Assembly (NCBI GenBank): GCA_964518335.1
Contig: CAZFDT010000029.1
Location: forward strand, 1 to 59,276
Reading direction: 5' to 3'
From: CAZFDT01 sp964518335
Lineage (GTDB): Bacteria; Planctomycetota; Phycisphaerae; Phycisphaerales; Phycisphaeraceae
Length of the DNA: 59,276 nucleotides
In this document: positions 57,669-59,276 of the stretch, in pieces
Layout of the letters: each line of letters starts with the position of its first letter
Position numbering within the stretch: position 1 is the first letter of the stretch
Program-made: the position numbers and the translations under genes
Notes under the pieces: generated by a model
The model's input: only the letters and a program-made list of their open reading frames with translations
The model's database searches: none
Told to the model about the DNA's origin: nothing

Positions 57669-58241
57669 TTACCCCTTCTCCCCTCTCTTTCGTGCCATGA
57701 ACGCCGCGCCGATCATCACGACCAGCAGCAGCACGGCGGCGACTTCAAAGGGCAGGATGTACGTGGACAGCAGGGCCCGGCCGATCCACTCGACCTGGCT
57801 GTAACCCTGCGTGGTGGCCTCGGCGCCGGAAATCGGCACGGGCCGCTGCGACTGCGGCAGGTCCGTCCCCACCATGGCCAGCAGCACCAGCCCCATCAGC
57901 ACGAGCGACACGCCCACCGCGACAAAGACCTCCCAGCTCTTGGGGTTGAACTGCAGGAATGGGTTCTTGCTGGTGAGCATGACGCCGAAGATAATCAGGA
58001 TCAGCGTCCCGCCGACATACACGATGAGCTGCACCGCGGCGAGGAACTCGGCGGCAAGCATGAAGTAGAACCCGGCCGCGCCCGCCAGGGTCAACAGCAG
58101 GTACACGCTCATGCGCACGATGTTGTTCGACAGCACGATCGCCCACGCCGACAGGACAATCAGCGCGGCGAAGGCGTAGAACATCAGCGGCGCCACCGCG
58201 TGGATGGGTGCAACAGTCGCGTCTTGAGCGAGGGTCAACAC
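57669..58241 (-). CDS. nuoJ: NADH-quinone oxidoreductase subunit J
   Basis: 190 residues with five transmembrane helices. Family segments: 'IVLSNNIVRMSVYLLLTLAG', 'FYFMLAAEFLAAVQLIVYVG' (conserved Tyr/Glu in the E-channel region), 'GGTLILIIFGVMLTSKNPF'. GTG at 58241 follows AAAAGGA by nine bases; a GTG at 58262 is also possible. It is the first gene of the J-K-L-M-N set. The peripheral-arm subunits A-I are absent upstream, where fabZ lies instead. Confidence 0.93.
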   Translation of the reverse strand: MLTLAQDATVAPIHAVAPLMFYAFAALIVLSAWAIVLSNNIVRMSVYLLLTLAGAAGFYFMLAAEFLAAVQLIVYVGGTLILIIFGVMLTSKNPFLQFNPKSWEVFVAVGVSLVLMGLVLLAMVGTDLPQSQRPVPISGAEATTQGYSQVEWIGRALLSTYILPFEVAAVLLLVVMIGAAFMARKRGEKG

Positions 58242-58362
58242 CGACGCAAGTCCTTTTGCCACAGTCGTTGGCAGTCCCCCAACCGTTCGCCCCGTCTCCG
58301 AGCCCAGACCACGGGGTTGGGCAGAGAATAGCCACGCCCATCGGCGCGGTCAACACGACGCG

Positions 58363-58836
58363 CTAGATGGGCATGCCCGTGATCGTCGCCTCGAACACCA
58401 GGTTGCCATTGACCAGCCCCTGCGCCTTGCAGATGCTGCGCCGCGGCCGGCATTCCGTGCCCTCCCCGATGATGTACAGCCGATCGCCCGGCACGACCTG
58501 CCCGCGAAACTTCACGTCGTCGAGCCCGACAAATCCCATGAACTTGAGCCCGGGCAGCCGCAGCACCGTCAGGTAGCTGGCGACCTGCGCCGCCGCCTCG
58601 ATCATCAGCACGCCGGGCATGAGCGGTCGGCCGGGGATATGGCCCGGCACCCAGAACTCATCGGCCCGCACATCCTTGAACGCCACCGCGCGGTTCTTGT
58701 CCTCTGACATCCAGCAGATGCCGTCGATCAGCCGCATCGCACCGCGGTGCGGGTTGATGCGCTCGATCTCGTCCGCGTCGAAGGCGACGCGGTTCAGGTC
58801 GATGCCGGTGATGTCAAACAGGAGCTGAGGGGCCAT
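58363..58836 (-). CDS. fabZ: 3-hydroxyacyl-ACP dehydratase (FabZ-like)
   Basis: 157 residues with a hot-dog fold. Motifs: 'INPHRGAMRLIDGI' with the catalytic His, 'FWVPGHIPGRPLMPGVLMIE' with the central-helix Pro-Gly-Val and catalytic Glu, and 'FVGLDDVKFRGQVVPGD'. It dehydrates beta-hydroxyacyl-ACP in fatty-acid synthesis. 'GHIPGRP' replaces the usual 'GHFPGHP', a common variant. It is transcribed toward nuoJ with a ~100-base gap and might belong to the same transcript or stand alone. It is one of the few genes in the window that could supply a missing step of the aryl-lipid cluster. Confidence 0.88.
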   Translation of the reverse strand: MAPQLLFDITGIDLNRVAFDADEIERINPHRGAMRLIDGICWMSEDKNRAVAFKDVRADEFWVPGHIPGRPLMPGVLMIEAAAQVASYLTVLRLPGLKFMGFVGLDDVKFRGQVVPGDRLYIIGEGTECRPRRSICKAQGLVNGNLVFEATITGMPI

Positions 58837-58936
58837 GGGATATAGGCCAGAGAGTCGATAGAAGAGGTCAGGGTCAGCATGTCGGATCCCGACCTGCAGA
58901 CCTCTGACCTGCGACTATGGACCACTGCTGCCGGGG

Positions 58937-59122
58937 TCAGGCTGCCTGTTCGTCCTCGCGGCTTTCGAGGATCTTCTTGCGAAGCTCCTGCGCCAGGTTC
59001 TTGATGTCCTGCATGCTCTTGCGCACGCGCGTGCCGGCCGCCTTGTTGCCGCCGGCGGCCTTCTTCACGTCGTCCTCCACCGAGGCGACCATTGACTTGA
59101 GCTGCTCGTATTGCTCCAACAT
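58937..59122 (-). CDS. histone H1/Hc1-like DNA-binding protein
   Basis: 61 residues. The stretch 'MVASVEDDVKKAAGGNKAAG' then 'TRVRKSMQDIKNLAQELRKK' matches the N-terminal helical core of Hc1/histone H1-like proteins (the GNKAAxTRVRK signature) found in chlamydiae, bacteroidetes and planctomycetes. Only this core is present, without the lysine-rich tail of Chlamydia Hc1. It may bend or compact DNA. GAAGGAG before ATG sets the start. Confidence 0.8.
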   Translation of the reverse strand: MLEQYEQLKSMVASVEDDVKKAAGGNKAAGTRVRKSMQDIKNLAQELRKKILESREDEQAA

Positions 59123-59234
59123 GCCCGTTGCTCCTTCAAGTGAGGCGTGGAGGGAATCGTCCGTTCACGATGCAAAAAGCGTAGCGACCACGCTCATGCT
59201 CCGCAAACGCCACCCCCCCCTGTTGTACCGGCTC

Positions 59235-59276
59235 GATAGAAATGTCCTCATCATTGTCTCAATAGAAGTGTCCTCT
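59235..59276. repeat. tandem 15-bp repeats, probable insertion-sequence end
   Basis: GATAGAAATGTCCTC at 59235-59249 is followed 26 bases later by AATAGAAGTGTCCTCT. Multiple copies of (A)ATAGAARTGTCCTC are known at the ends of some IS families as transposase binding sites. The element would extend to the right beyond the window. From 59123 to 59234 no gene is seen. Confidence 0.5.

Noticed and set aside
1..59276. CRISPR arrays, rRNA and tRNA genes
   Set aside because: No regularly spaced identical repeats with unique spacers and no tRNA-like TpsiC arms or rRNA segments were found on reading both strands.

Overview
The window is a GC-rich stretch of bacterial chromosome, most likely from the Planctomycetota and probably class Phycisphaerae. 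Support comes from the combination of PEP-CTERM secreted proteins with DNRLRE-like domains, a single-gene prepilin/H-X9-DG protein, a planctomycete-style zinc-ribbon membrane protein, many sugar-metabolism singletons, and abundant intergenic palindromes. The class is inferred from gene content, not from a marker tree. No rRNA, tRNA or CRISPR array was seen.

Layout. 1-1300 is an accessory patch: a gene cassette-like unit (DUF1851/Tdi1-type immunity gene) bounded by an integron-type core site and an attC-like fold, an IS110-type transposase remnant and a 40-bp repeat. 1350-13950 holds mostly single housekeeping or metabolic genes: Gfo/Idh/MocA oxidoreductase, a RAYT transposase remnant, AmmeMemoRadiSam radical SAM enzyme, SpoU-type RNA methyltransferase, ndk, a sugar isomerase, a large ankyrin protein, an SDR, a DUF2330 protein, pirin, galactonate dehydratase and enolase. 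13950-14780 is a repeat-rich gap. 14780-19680 carries a SnoaL-like gene, an agarase-like glycoside hydrolase, two tandem Spy/CpxP-like paralogues and a membrane metallophosphoesterase.

19949-33382 is the most striking part: ten same-strand genes, many overlapping by 1-8 bases, interrupted by one antisense ankyrin lipoprotein. The order is LolA-like carrier, LpxL-like acyltransferase, a ketosynthase fused to a catalytically dead ketosynthase (KS-CLF in one chain), FkbO/Hyg5/XanB2-like chorismatase, flavin oxidoreductase with halogenase-like motifs, acyl/aryl-AMP ligase, LolB-like lipoprotein, MMPL exporter, phosphatase-superfamily lipoprotein and polysaccharide deacetylase. It resembles an aryl-polyene/xanthomonadin-type pathway: the chorismatase would make a hydroxybenzoate starter, the ligase activate it, KS-CLF extend it, the flavoenzyme halogenate or oxidise it, the acyltransferase attach it to a lipid, and LolA/LolB/MMPL move it to the outer membrane. 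ACP, ketoreductase and dehydratase are absent locally and would have to come from elsewhere.

33522-47410 contains rpsR, an M20 amidohydrolase, a GNAT enzyme, two tandem PEP-CTERM proteins, an IclR-linked locus (FN3/propeller protein, beta-helix protein, M14 carboxypeptidase, unknown TIM-barrel-like protein), an AAC(3)-type acetyltransferase and a prepilin-like protein. 47718-49876 is nrnA-ribF. 49925-58241 is a zinc-ribbon membrane protein, a ferritin-like protein and nuoN-M-L-K-J (read from the minus strand as J to N), with palindromic elements between nuo genes. fabZ and a histone H1/Hc1-like gene follow, and the window ends in tandem repeats that look like an insertion-sequence end.

Across the whole window a short motif, GYTGCASTKR, recurs about 40 times on both strands and in all reading frames, often forcing rare codons. 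This is the second major observation.
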